Below, piece by piece: positions 19,234-27,207 of a DNA stretch of 64,000 bases. The notes under the pieces were generated by a model. The model saw nothing but the letters and a program-made list of their open reading frames with translations, ran no database searches and was not told where the DNA came from. The position numbers were made by a program, and so were the translations under genes. Every line of letters starts with the position of its first letter. Positions within the stretch are counted from its first letter, which is position 1. The stretch is from Cyanobacteria bacterium REEB67 (GTDB lineage: Bacteria > Cyanobacteriota > Vampirovibrionia > Obscuribacterales > Obscuribacteraceae): positions 1 to 64,000 of the forward strand of contig JAGXAB010000014.1 of NCBI GenBank assembly GCA_018971775.1, in the 5' to 3' direction.

Positions 19234-19959
19234 TCAAGATTGTGTCAAATTTTTAGAGGCGACCAGAGTTTCTTCACGCTTCTCGCCGCGGAAACGATAG
19301 CCGATACGGGTTTCGGTCTGGATGAAGCGTGGACGTTCTGGTCTTTTTTCGACCTTGGTGCGTAAGTTGGCGACATGGACGCGCAAGGTGTGCGTATCGT
19401 GAGCGTATTCCGGGCCCCAGACTTCTGTGAGGAGCTGGCGGTGGGTCAAAACGCGATCGACATTCATCGACATAAAACGCAGCAAGTCATATTCTTTTGG
19501 CGTCAGATGCACTTCTTTGCCATCGATTGTGACCAATCTTTTGACAAAATCGATGCGCATATCGTCGAGCTGAAAGACCGATTCTTGCGGCTCGGCCGTG
19601 GATGGACTGCGGCGCAGCACCGCCCGCATGCGGGCCAGGAGTTCGGGCAAGCCGAAAGGCTTGACGAGGAAATCATCGGCGCCGAGATCGAGGGCCTGGA
19701 TTTTATCTTCCTCGCTTTTGCGCACCGACAAAATGATGATCGGTGTATTGGTCCAGCTTCTGATCTGTTTGCAGACCTCGAAGCCGGTCAGACCGGGCAT
19801 GGCCAGGTCCAGGATAATGATATCGGGAGCATGGGTGGCCGCCAGCTCCAGCCCCTCTTTGCCCGAGGATGCTTTGAGGACCTGGTAGTCGTTGCGCTCC
19901 AAGCCTGTTTCCAGCGCCCAGATTATTTGCGGTTCGTCATCAATGATTAAAACTTTCAT
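19234..19959 (-). CDS. kdpE: KdpE-like OmpR-family response regulator
   Basis: This 241-residue protein has a receiver domain with the acidic pair DDE, phospho-acceptor Asp in IIILDLAMPG (~residue 52), conserved Thr/Ser and Lys (FLVKPFG), followed by an OmpR-type winged helix (VHLTPKEYDLLRFM, ETRIGYRF). ATG 19959 starts directly at MKVLIIDDEP. The start lies inside the end of the histidine kinase gene (20 bp overlap), so translation is likely coupled. It probably activates kdpFABC transcription under low potassium, as in other Kdp systems. Confidence 0.9.
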   Translation of the reverse strand: MKVLIIDDEPQIIWALETGLERNDYQVLKASSGKEGLELAATHAPDIIILDLAMPGLTGFEVCKQIRSWTNTPIIILSVRKSEEDKIQALDLGADDFLVKPFGLPELLARMRAVLRRSPSTAEPQESVFQLDDMRIDFVKRLVTIDGKEVHLTPKEYDLLRFMSMNVDRVLTHRQLLTEVWGPEYAHDTHTLRVHVANLRTKVEKRPERPRFIQTETRIGYRFRGEKREETLVASKNLTQS

Positions 19960-21559
19960 CGTCTTTCTCGTTACCTGAGGATAAGGGTAGCGTAATTCTA
20001 AAAACTGCACCACCCGCTTCTCGATTGTACGCTGATAGAGTTCCCTGGTGTGCTTCCACCAGGCCTTTTGATAAAGCCAGTCCCAGTCCCATTCCTGGTA
20101 TCGATGTTTCTTTTACTTCGCTGGCGCGAAAAAATGGGGTAAAGACCAACGCCTCCTCACTTTTGGGCAATCCGCGGCCGCGATCCTTTATTTCAATATA
20201 AAATCTATTCTCTTCAGCAAAAGTTTCGAGTTCTACTTTTGCGTCGACGGGAGAATATTTCAGGGCATTTTCGAGTAGGTTGCGCAAAACCTGAGCCATC
20301 AAGACGCAGTCTACATTGACCTCGTCGCTCTCTGCTTCGAGTTTGACCTCGATGCGCGCGTTTTCTTCCTCGTTCAGGAGATTGAGAGCCGCTTCGACAA
20401 GCTCGGCAAGAGGTGTCTGTTCAAGCTTGAGTGAGAGGACCCCAGCTTCCAGGCAGGAGAGGTCGAGGATATTGTCGATCAGATGGTTGAGTCTGTCGGT
20501 TTCATGGTCGACGGCGCTGAGCAATCGCCTTTGCACTTCTCCAGAAACGGGCTGACCGGTTGAGAGCAGACTGTTGACACTCGTTTTGATCGAGGTGAGC
20601 GGACTTCTAAAATCGTGTGATACCATCGACAGTAGCGCTGATTTCAGCCGCTCCGTTTTCACGATCGCCTCCGTTTGTGCTTCTATTTTCATCAGGCGAT
20701 CGCGCTGGACGATCATGCCGGCCAAATTGGAGAGAGAAACGATGACGCGCTTTTCTCCATCGCTGAGGAAGGCCGCTCCCGTTTCCAGATGCAAGACACC
20801 GAGTACCCTCTCTTCCACGATCACTGGCTGGTAAATGGCTCCGGCTCTGATTGCTCGGTGGAAGTGATCGTCCTGGCTCATGCCGACCGCTTTTTTTTCT
20901 GTAATCACAAACGCCACCGGGTCCGGTGCGTTGTTATCGATTGTCGTCGCTGCTGTGGGCACCATATTTGATGGCGAGCTCTGGGTGGTGTCGGCGGTTT
21001 CCTCTCCGAAAGTACGGCTGACATTCAAACGGCCGTCATCCTGGATAATGATAAAAGCGGCACTGCTCAGACCGATTACTTTGCTGAGCTGGATGAGCAC
21101 ACTGTCCAGGGCTTTAATCAAATCGAGTTGTGATGTGACGGCATAGGATGCCTGGGCTAGAGCTTCCGTTTCCTTGCGGCTCTGTTCCCTTTCTTCGATG
21201 CGGTCGACTAGCAGTACGGTCAGTTGACTGACGATTGTGGCGGTGAGGAGAAACATGCAGAGCACTACCCATTCGGACGGGTCGCTTACTGTAAATTGAT
21301 GTGTGGGCTGGACGAAATAGTAGTCGAAGGCCAGGAAGGACTCTACCGAAACGAGTACTGCCGCAAAGCGCCCGAAGGTGAGAGCAGCGAGCAGGACAAC
21401 CAGCAGATAGAGCATGGGGATATTGGCCACGACCATGTCCAGTCGCGTCCAGCTAATCAAAAAAGTGATCAAGGCTACGGCGAGAGTGGCAAAAATTGCC
21501 GCCAGAGCAGTTCGCAATGGGCGAGGACTTCTGGCGAAGAGAACTGGTGGAAAGGTCAT
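19940..21559 (-). CDS. Sensor histidine kinase with KdpD-type DUF4118 membrane domain
   Basis: This 539-residue kinase begins with the DUF4118 four-helix domain found in KdpD (FGRFAAVLVSVESFLAFDYY), then a GAF domain (~150-300), a HisKA helix with VSHDFRSPLTSIKTS and a HATPase_c domain with NLLENALKYSP, DRGRGLP and GMGLGLALSKG. It lacks the KdpD ATP-binding and Usp domains, which are found in the separate KdpD-like protein at 12239. Together the two proteins contain every KdpD domain, with DUF4118 and GAF present twice. ATG 21559 is used because the longer frame begins inside the hisC terminator. It overlaps kdpE by 20 bp. Confidence 0.9.
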   Translation of the reverse strand: MTFPPVLFARSPRPLRTALAAIFATLAVALITFLISWTRLDMVVANIPMLYLLVVLLAALTFGRFAAVLVSVESFLAFDYYFVQPTHQFTVSDPSEWVVLCMFLLTATIVSQLTVLLVDRIEEREQSRKETEALAQASYAVTSQLDLIKALDSVLIQLSKVIGLSSAAFIIIQDDGRLNVSRTFGEETADTTQSSPSNMVPTAATTIDNNAPDPVAFVITEKKAVGMSQDDHFHRAIRAGAIYQPVIVEERVLGVLHLETGAAFLSDGEKRVIVSLSNLAGMIVQRDRLMKIEAQTEAIVKTERLKSALLSMVSHDFRSPLTSIKTSVNSLLSTGQPVSGEVQRRLLSAVDHETDRLNHLIDNILDLSCLEAGVLSLKLEQTPLAELVEAALNLLNEEENARIEVKLEAESDEVNVDCVLMAQVLRNLLENALKYSPVDAKVELETFAEENRFYIEIKDRGRGLPKSEEALVFTPFFRASEVKETSIPGMGLGLALSKGLVEAHQGTLSAYNREAGGAVFRITLPLSSGNEKDDESFNH

Positions 21560-21573
21560 CTGATTTTCTTGGC

Positions 21574-21602
21574 AAAAAAAAGTGGAGTAGGACTCCACTT
21601 TA
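21574..21602 (-). terminator. Rho-independent terminator of hisC
   Basis: On the minus strand, the arms AAGTGGAGT and ACTCCACTT flank a three-base loop and are followed by a run of eight T. It sits between the hisC stop (21609) and the histidine kinase start (21559), and separates the two transcripts. Confidence 0.85.
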
Positions 21603-21608
21603 ATGCTT

Positions 21609-22796
21609 TTAGAGAATGTTGTGCAGAGCCTTGACCAACATTTCGTTTTCTTCCGGCAATCCTACGGTGATGCGCAGGCAGGTCGGTAGTCCGAAGGCGG
21701 CGAGCGGTCGGATCGCTATGCCATGGCGCAGCAGTCCTTCGTGCACTTTCGCTACTTTTTCAGCGTGGTCCATCTCGAGCATGATGAAGTTGGCGTGGCT
21801 GGGAATGCGATGCAGGCCGAGCTTGTCAAATTCATAGGTGAGATAGGCCATGCCTTCTTCGTTATTTTCCAGGGTGCGCTCCAGAAATTCGTCATCTCCC
21901 AGGGCTGCCAGACCAGCTTCTTGCGCCAGAATATTGGGCTCGAAGGGCAACTTGATGCGATTGACGAAGTCGATCAGATATTCGTGACCGAGGCCGTAAC
22001 CGAGACGTATACCGGCCATGCCGTAGGCTTTAGCGAAGGTGCGCAGGGTGAGGACATTATCGAGGCGGTAGCGCATCGAATCCGGATAGTCGGGGTTGAT
22101 GGCAGCAAATTCGTAATAAGCTTCGTCGAGGATGACGAGCACATGATCCGGCACTTTGCGAATGAAGTTTTCAAACTCGAGACGGGTGAAGATGGTACCG
22201 GTCGGGTTGTTGGGATTGCACAGATAGATCATCTTGGTCTTGGGACCGACCGCGTCAGCGATGGCATCGAGATCAAAGCGATAATTTTTGAGCGGCACGG
22301 TGGTCAGCTTGATGCCCTGCGCGTTGACCAAGACGTAAAGACCGATAAAAGTACCTTGCGACGTCAAAACTTCGTCGTCCCCGTGCAAGAAGGCGCGGAC
22401 GATGTTGGCCATGGTGCTCTCAGAGCCTGAGCCGATGGCGACATTGTCGATCTTGGTGGCGTAACGGTCCGACAGGGCGGTGCGCAGCTTGGTGCCGCAC
22501 AAGTCAGGATAGCGGCTGATCTCGGTCAGGCAATTTTGCATGGCGTCGATGGCACTCTGCGGAGGACCAAGCGGATTTTCGTTGGAGGCCATGTTGATAA
22601 AACGTTCGATGCCGAGCTCTTTTTTGAGCTGGTCAGGCGGACGGCCCGGTTGATATGCCTTCAGTGCCTCTATATGTGGTGGCACAAGGCGTTTCGGCAG
22701 CTCTTTGGCTGGTGAAAAAGAAATCGTATTCTTGGGATCGGTTACCAGCGCCAGTTGCTGGGACATCGAAGCAAGTTGTTGGATGAAAGTTGCCAT
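21609..22796 (-). CDS. hisC: Histidinol-phosphate aminotransferase
   Basis: This 395-residue class I/II aminotransferase has the HisC-type ASNENPLGPP segment (~70), the cofactor-stacking region near SGSESTMAN, NPNNPTGT (~195), DEAYYEFA (~223) and the PLP lysine in TFAKAYGMAGIRLGYG (~255). HisC converts histidinol phosphate and 2-oxoglutarate to imidazole acetol phosphate and glutamate; close relatives also act on aromatic amino acids. The protein carries about 35 extra N-terminal residues compared with typical HisC. No other his gene is adjacent. Confidence 0.9.
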   Translation of the reverse strand: MATFIQQLASMSQQLALVTDPKNTISFSPAKELPKRLVPPHIEALKAYQPGRPPDQLKKELGIERFINMASNENPLGPPQSAIDAMQNCLTEISRYPDLCGTKLRTALSDRYATKIDNVAIGSGSESTMANIVRAFLHGDDEVLTSQGTFIGLYVLVNAQGIKLTTVPLKNYRFDLDAIADAVGPKTKMIYLCNPNNPTGTIFTRLEFENFIRKVPDHVLVILDEAYYEFAAINPDYPDSMRYRLDNVLTLRTFAKAYGMAGIRLGYGLGHEYLIDFVNRIKLPFEPNILAQEAGLAALGDDEFLERTLENNEEGMAYLTYEFDKLGLHRIPSHANFIMLEMDHAEKVAKVHEGLLRHGIAIRPLAAFGLPTCLRITVGLPEENEMLVKALHNIL

Positions 22797-23163
22797 TGGG
22801 TCACCGACTTTGATAGAGCTTTTTTCGAGCCGAAAGATGCAAAAAGCGGATCCGACAGCACTCTCACGCCCGGAACGATTTCTTCATCGATATAAAAGTT
22901 ATCACCAAAAGGCTTACATAACAAATTAATGAGAGCGTTTTTTCGCTTGTTCAGAAAAACTTTAGATTGCGTGTAACGTTTTCGGGGTTTCAGGCCTCTG
23001 TTGCCATGGGGGTTTACCCCTGTCAGGAGAGAAATTGTCGGATCAGAAAGCACTTTTTCGTTTTGTGATCATGCTGAAACAGGCTCTGGAGGCCAGAACT
23101 TTGCTGTTTTTGAGCAATAAACAATACTTTTTGGCCGGATTTTGTGATAATGTTGAGTGACAC
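22797..23163. other. Intergenic region before tRNA-Gly
   Basis: This 367-bp stretch has no convincing gene. Short minus-strand frames here (22742-23053, 23023-23238) lack ribosome sites and protein-like composition. A GATAAT at 23146-23151, with an upstream TG, could be the -10 element of the tRNA promoter; no good -35 is seen. Confidence 0.5.
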
Positions 23164-23237
23164 GCGGGTGTAGTTCAATGGTAGAACGGCAGCCTTCCAA
23201 GCTGCACACGAGGGTTCGATTCCCTCTACCCGCTCCA
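23164..23237 (+). tRNA. tRNA-Gly (anticodon TCC)
   Basis: The cloverleaf folds cleanly. The acceptor arms GCGGGTG and TACCCGC pair, the anticodon stem GCAGC/GCTGC carries loop CTTCCAA with anticodon TCC, and the T arm contains GGTTCGATTCC. The 3' CCA is encoded (23235-23237). It reads GGA, and GGG by wobble. Confidence 0.97.
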
Positions 23238-23376
23238 TTTATCAAGCTGCTTGCTTCTGCCTCGATGTCCGGTTGGACGCCGCGGGCCGCTTTTATATTG
23301 TCTATAATTCTCTTGTCGCCGGCTCCTTGTCCGGGCGTTCGCAGCCATTTCAGCGTTCTATATCAACGTTCTATAT

Positions 23377-24387
23377 ATGAAGGGGTTTATCGTGGCAGAA
23401 GAAAGACTGAGTATCAGCGACGTCCTGGTGGCCAGGAAGCGCATCACCGGCCACATCGCCCCGACGCCTTTGCGCATCAGTCACTGGATGTCGGACCTTT
23501 CTCAGGCCGAAGTCTGGATGAAGCTTGAAAACCTTCAGGTGACAGGTTCCTTTAAATATCGGGGCGCGCTAAACGCTCTTACCTTCGCCAAAGAGCGCGG
23601 CTACGGCAAAGTCTTCACCGCCTCCGCCGGCAATCATGGACTGGGTGTGGCCGAAGCAGCCCGCATTACCGATCGCGAGGCGGTCATCTGTCTGCCCAAG
23701 AATGTCTCGCCGGCCAAGAAACAAAAGCTGGAGCGCTATAGCGTCCACTTGCTCGAGCACGGCGAAGATCTGGAGCAGACCGAGCAATATGCTATGCGCA
23801 TGGCTCAAGAGAAGAAAGGGCTTTATGTCTCGCCCTATAACAATCGCGAAGTGATTGCCGGTCAGGGCACGGTCGGCCTGGAAATGTACGAAATCGTCCC
23901 TAAACTATCCACTTTGATCGTTGCCGCCGGCGGCGGCGGCCTGATTTCTGGCATCGGCCTGGTGGCCAAGGTGATCAATCCGAAGGTGCGCATCGTCGGA
24001 GTCGTCGCCGATGCCTCCCCGACTCTCAAAACCGCCGTTCAGTCTGGCCGGGTCGTGCCGGTCGTGCAGCATGAAACGATAGCCGACGGCATCGCCGGCA
24101 ACATCGATCCCGATACAATCACCTTCCCGCTGGTGCAGGAGGTTGTGGACGAATGGGTGGCTGTCGAAGAACACGACATTCGCAAGGCCGTTTTCGACTT
24201 CCTCGAACATGAAGGCATGCTAATCGAGGGGGCGGCTGCCGCCGCTATTGCCGCCATCTCGGGCAAATACATTAGTTTCAAACCGCGTGAGCGCGTTGCT
24301 GTAGTCGTTTGCGGCGGTAATATCAACCGCTCCGACTGGCGCCAGATTGTCGGCGACGAGCTTCTCTCCAAGAGCAGCAAGGGCTAG
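23377..24387 (+). CDS. Threonine/serine dehydratase-like PLP enzyme
   Basis: This 336-residue fold-type II PLP enzyme has the Schiff-base lysine in TGSFKYRGALNA (~residue 58), the substrate loop SAGNHGLGVAEAA (~85), the phosphate-binding GGGGLISG (~185) and a C-terminal VVVCGGNINRSDW. There is no regulatory ACT domain, so it belongs with catabolic threonine dehydratases and serine racemase-like enzymes rather than full-length IlvA. It deaminates threonine or serine to a 2-oxo acid and ammonia. The ATG at 23377 gives the leader MKGFIVAEERL; upstream sequence is AT-rich with repeated CGTTCTATAT. The stop codon lies inside the terminator stem. Confidence 0.88.
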   Translation: MKGFIVAEERLSISDVLVARKRITGHIAPTPLRISHWMSDLSQAEVWMKLENLQVTGSFKYRGALNALTFAKERGYGKVFTASAGNHGLGVAEAARITDREAVICLPKNVSPAKKQKLERYSVHLLEHGEDLEQTEQYAMRMAQEKKGLYVSPYNNREVIAGQGTVGLEMYEIVPKLSTLIVAAGGGGLISGIGLVAKVINPKVRIVGVVADASPTLKTAVQSGRVVPVVQHETIADGIAGNIDPDTITFPLVQEVVDEWVAVEEHDIRKAVFDFLEHEGMLIEGAAAAAIAAISGKYISFKPRERVAVVVCGGNINRSDWRQIVGDELLSKSSKG

Positions 24388-24420
24388 AGCAAAGATTTAG
24401 CCCTTGCTGCTGGCTCTGTT
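24373..24420 (+). terminator. Strong hairpin terminator after the dehydratase gene
   Basis: Arms AGCAGCAAGGGCTA (24373-24386) and TAGCCCTTGCTGCT (24398-24411) are perfectly complementary, with an 11-base loop. The T-run after it is weak (TGTTTT at 24418), but the stem is long. It may act in both directions, since the gene at 24445 converges on it. Confidence 0.75.
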
Positions 24421-24444
24421 TTGGCCGTGACAAATCGGCCTCAG

Positions 24445-25323
24445 TCAGTGCAGGAGCTCGGATAGACCCTCGTTCATAGCATCGCTGTGGACGACTTCGT
24501 TCGGGCCGGTTACCTGCTGGTAATTTTTTGGCACTTGAAAGTCGGAGGCTTTGAATGGTACTTCGTTCTGCTCTTCCAGTTTTACTTCTTCGGAGTGGCT
24601 GCCGTTGTTATTGGTTACGGTCAGGCTGAGCGGAATGCCGCTGGCCGGGAGTGTACCCAGGGTACGGGAGATGACAGTACAGACGCGGGGCAGATATTTC
24701 TTGCCCTCGAATACATATAGCTCCCCGCTGTTGACGGTAAGCCTCTGCCAGGTGTGCAATCCTTTCTCATTGGCTGCGGCCGGTAATTGCAAGATGTATT
24801 TCTTACAGGTTAAACCCTTAAGTTCTGCGCTTTCCGAGCCAACCGTCTTGAGATTGCACGGGTCGCCCGGGCGGAAAAGAGCAGCGCCCGACGCGATTGG
24901 AGTGCGCCAGGTGGCGGCCGGACAGTGGCAGTAGATTTTGCTTTGATCGTTTAGAAAGAGGACATCCCAGTCCGGAGCGCAAAGGATAAGCGACACGCGG
25001 CGAAATGGTATCTCGAGGCGCACTGCTTGCCTGGTCAGTTTTAGAGTGGTCTTGCCGTTCAGAAGAGAGTACTGACGCAGCACGAGCGTTTTTTCGAGCG
25101 CTGGCGCAGTCGAGTGCGCGGCTGGAGCAGCTGGGCTCGAAGGTATGTGCAGTAAATTTGCGGTCAGGGCAAGGCCAGCCAACAGCTTTGCACCGCCTGG
25201 AAAAATGTCGCCAATTGACCGCCGGGGGAAGCGGGAGTGTTCAGACAAAGCTTGCAGAGTTTTATCCTGTCGTCTTAACTGGCCAACTATCTTAAAGCTA
25301 ACAAGAAAGGGCCAGACGCGCAA
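24445..25323 (-). CDS. Exported protein of unknown function
   Basis: This 292-residue protein has an N-terminal region with a twin-arginine-like SRFPRRSIGD followed by the hydrophobic KLLAGLALTANLLHI and an Ala/Pro-rich stretch, so export (possibly by Tat) is likely but not certain. The rest looks like a beta-rich secreted domain with cysteines near residues 115, 133, 135, 157 and 170. No family is recognised. The start is uncertain: the frame opens at 25323 and overlaps a small cysteine-containing frame at 25287-25499. Confidence 0.55.
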   Translation of the reverse strand: MRVWPFLVSFKIVGQLRRQDKTLQALSEHSRFPRRSIGDIFPGGAKLLAGLALTANLLHIPSSPAAPAAHSTAPALEKTLVLRQYSLLNGKTTLKLTRQAVRLEIPFRRVSLILCAPDWDVLFLNDQSKIYCHCPAATWRTPIASGAALFRPGDPCNLKTVGSESAELKGLTCKKYILQLPAAANEKGLHTWQRLTVNSGELYVFEGKKYLPRVCTVISRTLGTLPASGIPLSLTVTNNNGSHSEEVKLEEQNEVPFKASDFQVPKNYQQVTGPNEVVHSDAMNEGLSELLH

Positions 25324-25499
25324 CTATCGGCAGTTAAGTAAAACTTGTCGCCTGCACCATATTCGGTGGCGCAATAATTGACCTGCCACTTTATTCCGGA
25401 GCTGGCTTCGCCCGGTCGGCAGGTTTTTAAATCAGACTTAACATCGACCTGCTTCACACTGCAGCCCTTGTGGGAGGAGGACCATTGCGCACCTGACAA
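25287..25499 (-). CDS. Possible small cysteine-containing protein or gene remnant
   Basis: A 70-codon frame starts at TTG 25499 and has four cysteines (C13, C28, C43, C60) and a protein-like stretch (WQVNYCATEYGAGDKFYL). Its codon use looks coding, but there is no ribosome site and a TAG sits just two codons upstream of the TTG. It may be a small disulfide-bonded protein or the tail of a degraded gene. It overlaps the start of the next minus-strand gene by 37 bp. Confidence 0.35.
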   Translation of the reverse strand: MSGAQWSSSHKGCSVKQVDVKSDLKTCRPGEASSGIKWQVNYCATEYGAGDKFYLTADSCASGPFLLALR

Positions 25500-25537
25500 G
25501 ATCGGCTATGATTTACGAGTACTGATCAAACGGCAAC

Positions 25538-26098
25538 ATGTATTACCCATCAGCCATCCGCTCGGTTATTGCCCTCGCATTCCTTTTGCTGGCCGGTTTC
25601 TTCTACCTGGCTCCATCCGTGCGCGCCAATAATAACGACATCAGCGAAACCATGTCGGTGAAAGCTCCCGCCGATGTGGTCTGGAAGGCTATAACCAGCG
25701 CCGACCAGTTTCAGGCTCAAGTCAAATCGACTAAAGATGACGAAGCCGTCGTCGAGCAGTCGTTTTATAAGATCCCATTTTATGGCGAAGTGAAGGCGAC
25801 CTTGCGCGTCAAAGCCAAGCCAAACGAAGTGCTCTCTTATGATTTGATCGAAGCGAAGATGATCAAAGGCTTCTCCGGCTCCTGGATCCTCACCGCCATC
25901 GATAAGAGCACGACCAGGCTGAAGCTGACCTCCAACGTCGATCCCGGCCTGCCTATTCCGCGATTTTTGGTCAATCAATTTATCCGCGGTAAAGTCAAAG
26001 GCCGTCTCAAAAAAAGTCAGGTGCTGGCTGAAGAACTCTACAATAAGAGTGTGAAAACTACCGCCGAAGTGCCCAAGCCGGACATCGCTCGGCCCTGA
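25538..26098 (+). CDS. Exported SRPBCC (START-like) domain protein
   Basis: This 186-residue protein has a signal peptide (residues ~7-28, IALAFLLLAGFFYLAPSVRA) and then one SRPBCC/polyketide-cyclase-type domain beginning ISETMSVKAPADVVWKAIT. The family forms a hydrophobic ligand pocket for lipids or aromatic compounds. The ligand is unknown. With the signal peptide it should act outside the cytoplasm. It is convergent with the SDR gene at 26130. Confidence 0.72.
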   Translation: MYYPSAIRSVIALAFLLLAGFFYLAPSVRANNNDISETMSVKAPADVVWKAITSADQFQAQVKSTKDDEAVVEQSFYKIPFYGEVKATLRVKAKPNEVLSYDLIEAKMIKGFSGSWILTAIDKSTTRLKLTSNVDPGLPIPRFLVNQFIRGKVKGRLKKSQVLAEELYNKSVKTTAEVPKPDIARP

Positions 26099-26129
26099 AC
26101 TCGGCGCTCTCCTTTAAATCGATTGGATT

Positions 26130-26978
26130 TTATTTTGCCGCTGTCATTTGATAGTCGGTGCTGAGCGAGACTGCTTGCCAGCGAGAGAGCTCGGCGCTAA
26201 ATTCGGTAAGCATCTTGGTGGCACGCTCGAAGGCATCCGAGCCCAGCACCAGATGTAGTGGCGGCTCAGGACTTTCCACCACTTCAATTATCGCTCTGGC
26301 TGCCAGATCCGGATCGCCAATTTGTTTGCCGTCGTACTGGCGCAGGCGATTGATCGTCTCGCCACTCGAGTCGGCGTAGGCGGAAATATTTTTGGCCGTA
26401 TGACGGATCGAATTTTCGCTCAGGAAATCGGTGCGGAATGCCCCGGGCTCGACAACAGTAACGTTGATGCCAAAGTGTCTCACTTCATGGGCGAGGCTGA
26501 CCGAAAGCCCTTCCACGGCAAATTTGGAGGCGGCGTAAAGGCCATAGCCACCGACCGGTGCAAGACCCGCAATCGATGAAAGGTTGATGATGTGACCATG
26601 GCCCTGGGCGCGTAGAAAGGGCAGGGCGTGCTGGATGACGAACATCGTCCCCATAAAGTTTGTGTCGAGCTGGTCGTAGGCCTCTGCTGTAGATGTTGTT
26701 TCGATTGCACCAAGTAGACCATAACCGGCATTGTTGACGATGACATCGAGGCGACCGTGTAAGGTCTGGGCGCGGGAGACGGCCTCGCGTACCTGCTCGC
26801 GCAGGCTGACGTCGAGAGGCAGTAGATGCAGTGTGCCGGTGCTGTGAATGATCTCGGCTTCGCCGCTGCGGCTTGTGCCAATCACTATATCGTCATTAGC
26901 CAGTGCTGCTTCGGCCAGAGATTTTCCCAGACCGCGAGACACCCCGGTGATAAACCAAACTTTTTTCTCTCTGGCCAT
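26130..26978 (-). CDS. Short-chain dehydrogenase/reductase (SDR)
   Basis: This 282-residue classical SDR has the NAD(P)-binding TGVSRGLGKS (~12), NNAG (~85), catalytic Ser in INLSSIAG (~140) and YAASK (~155). Arginine in TSRSG near position 37 suggests NADP preference. The substrate is unknown. It is divergent from an AraC-type regulator at 27208, an arrangement often seen for SDR genes controlled by that regulator class. Confidence 0.88.
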   Translation of the reverse strand: MAREKKVWFITGVSRGLGKSLAEAALANDDIVIGTSRSGEAEIIHSTGTLHLLPLDVSLREQVREAVSRAQTLHGRLDVIVNNAGYGLLGAIETTSTAEAYDQLDTNFMGTMFVIQHALPFLRAQGHGHIINLSSIAGLAPVGGYGLYAASKFAVEGLSVSLAHEVRHFGINVTVVEPGAFRTDFLSENSIRHTAKNISAYADSSGETINRLRQYDGKQIGDPDLAARAIIEVVESPEPPLHLVLGSDAFERATKMLTEFSAELSRWQAVSLSTDYQMTAAK

Positions 26979-27160
26979 GATGCACCTCGCTGTTTTTTCT
27001 CGTCCTTCCTATAGCAAACATGATTTTGCCCGCAGTCTCAATGCCAAATCCTCCGTTCTTTTTGCCTAATCCTGCAGGCTGTAATATTTTTGTCCGAAGC
27101 GACCGGTGCATATGCTTTACTAAAAAGTATCAGGCAAATCATTAGTGAGAATTTTTTCGC

Positions 27161-27196
27161 CCCGATTATTAACCCGATTATTAACCCGATTATTTA
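27161..27196 (+). repeat. Three tandem 12-bp repeats upstream of the AraC-type gene
   Basis: The unit CCCGATTATTAA occurs twice and is followed by CCCGATTATTTA, head to tail, ending at the AAAGG ribosome site of the regulator gene. The spacing of 12 bp is close to one helical turn. Because the repeats lie in the divergent SDR/AraC control region, they may be regulator binding sites or simply a small tandem expansion. Confidence 0.7.
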
Positions 27197-27207
27197 AAGG
27201 TCGATCG

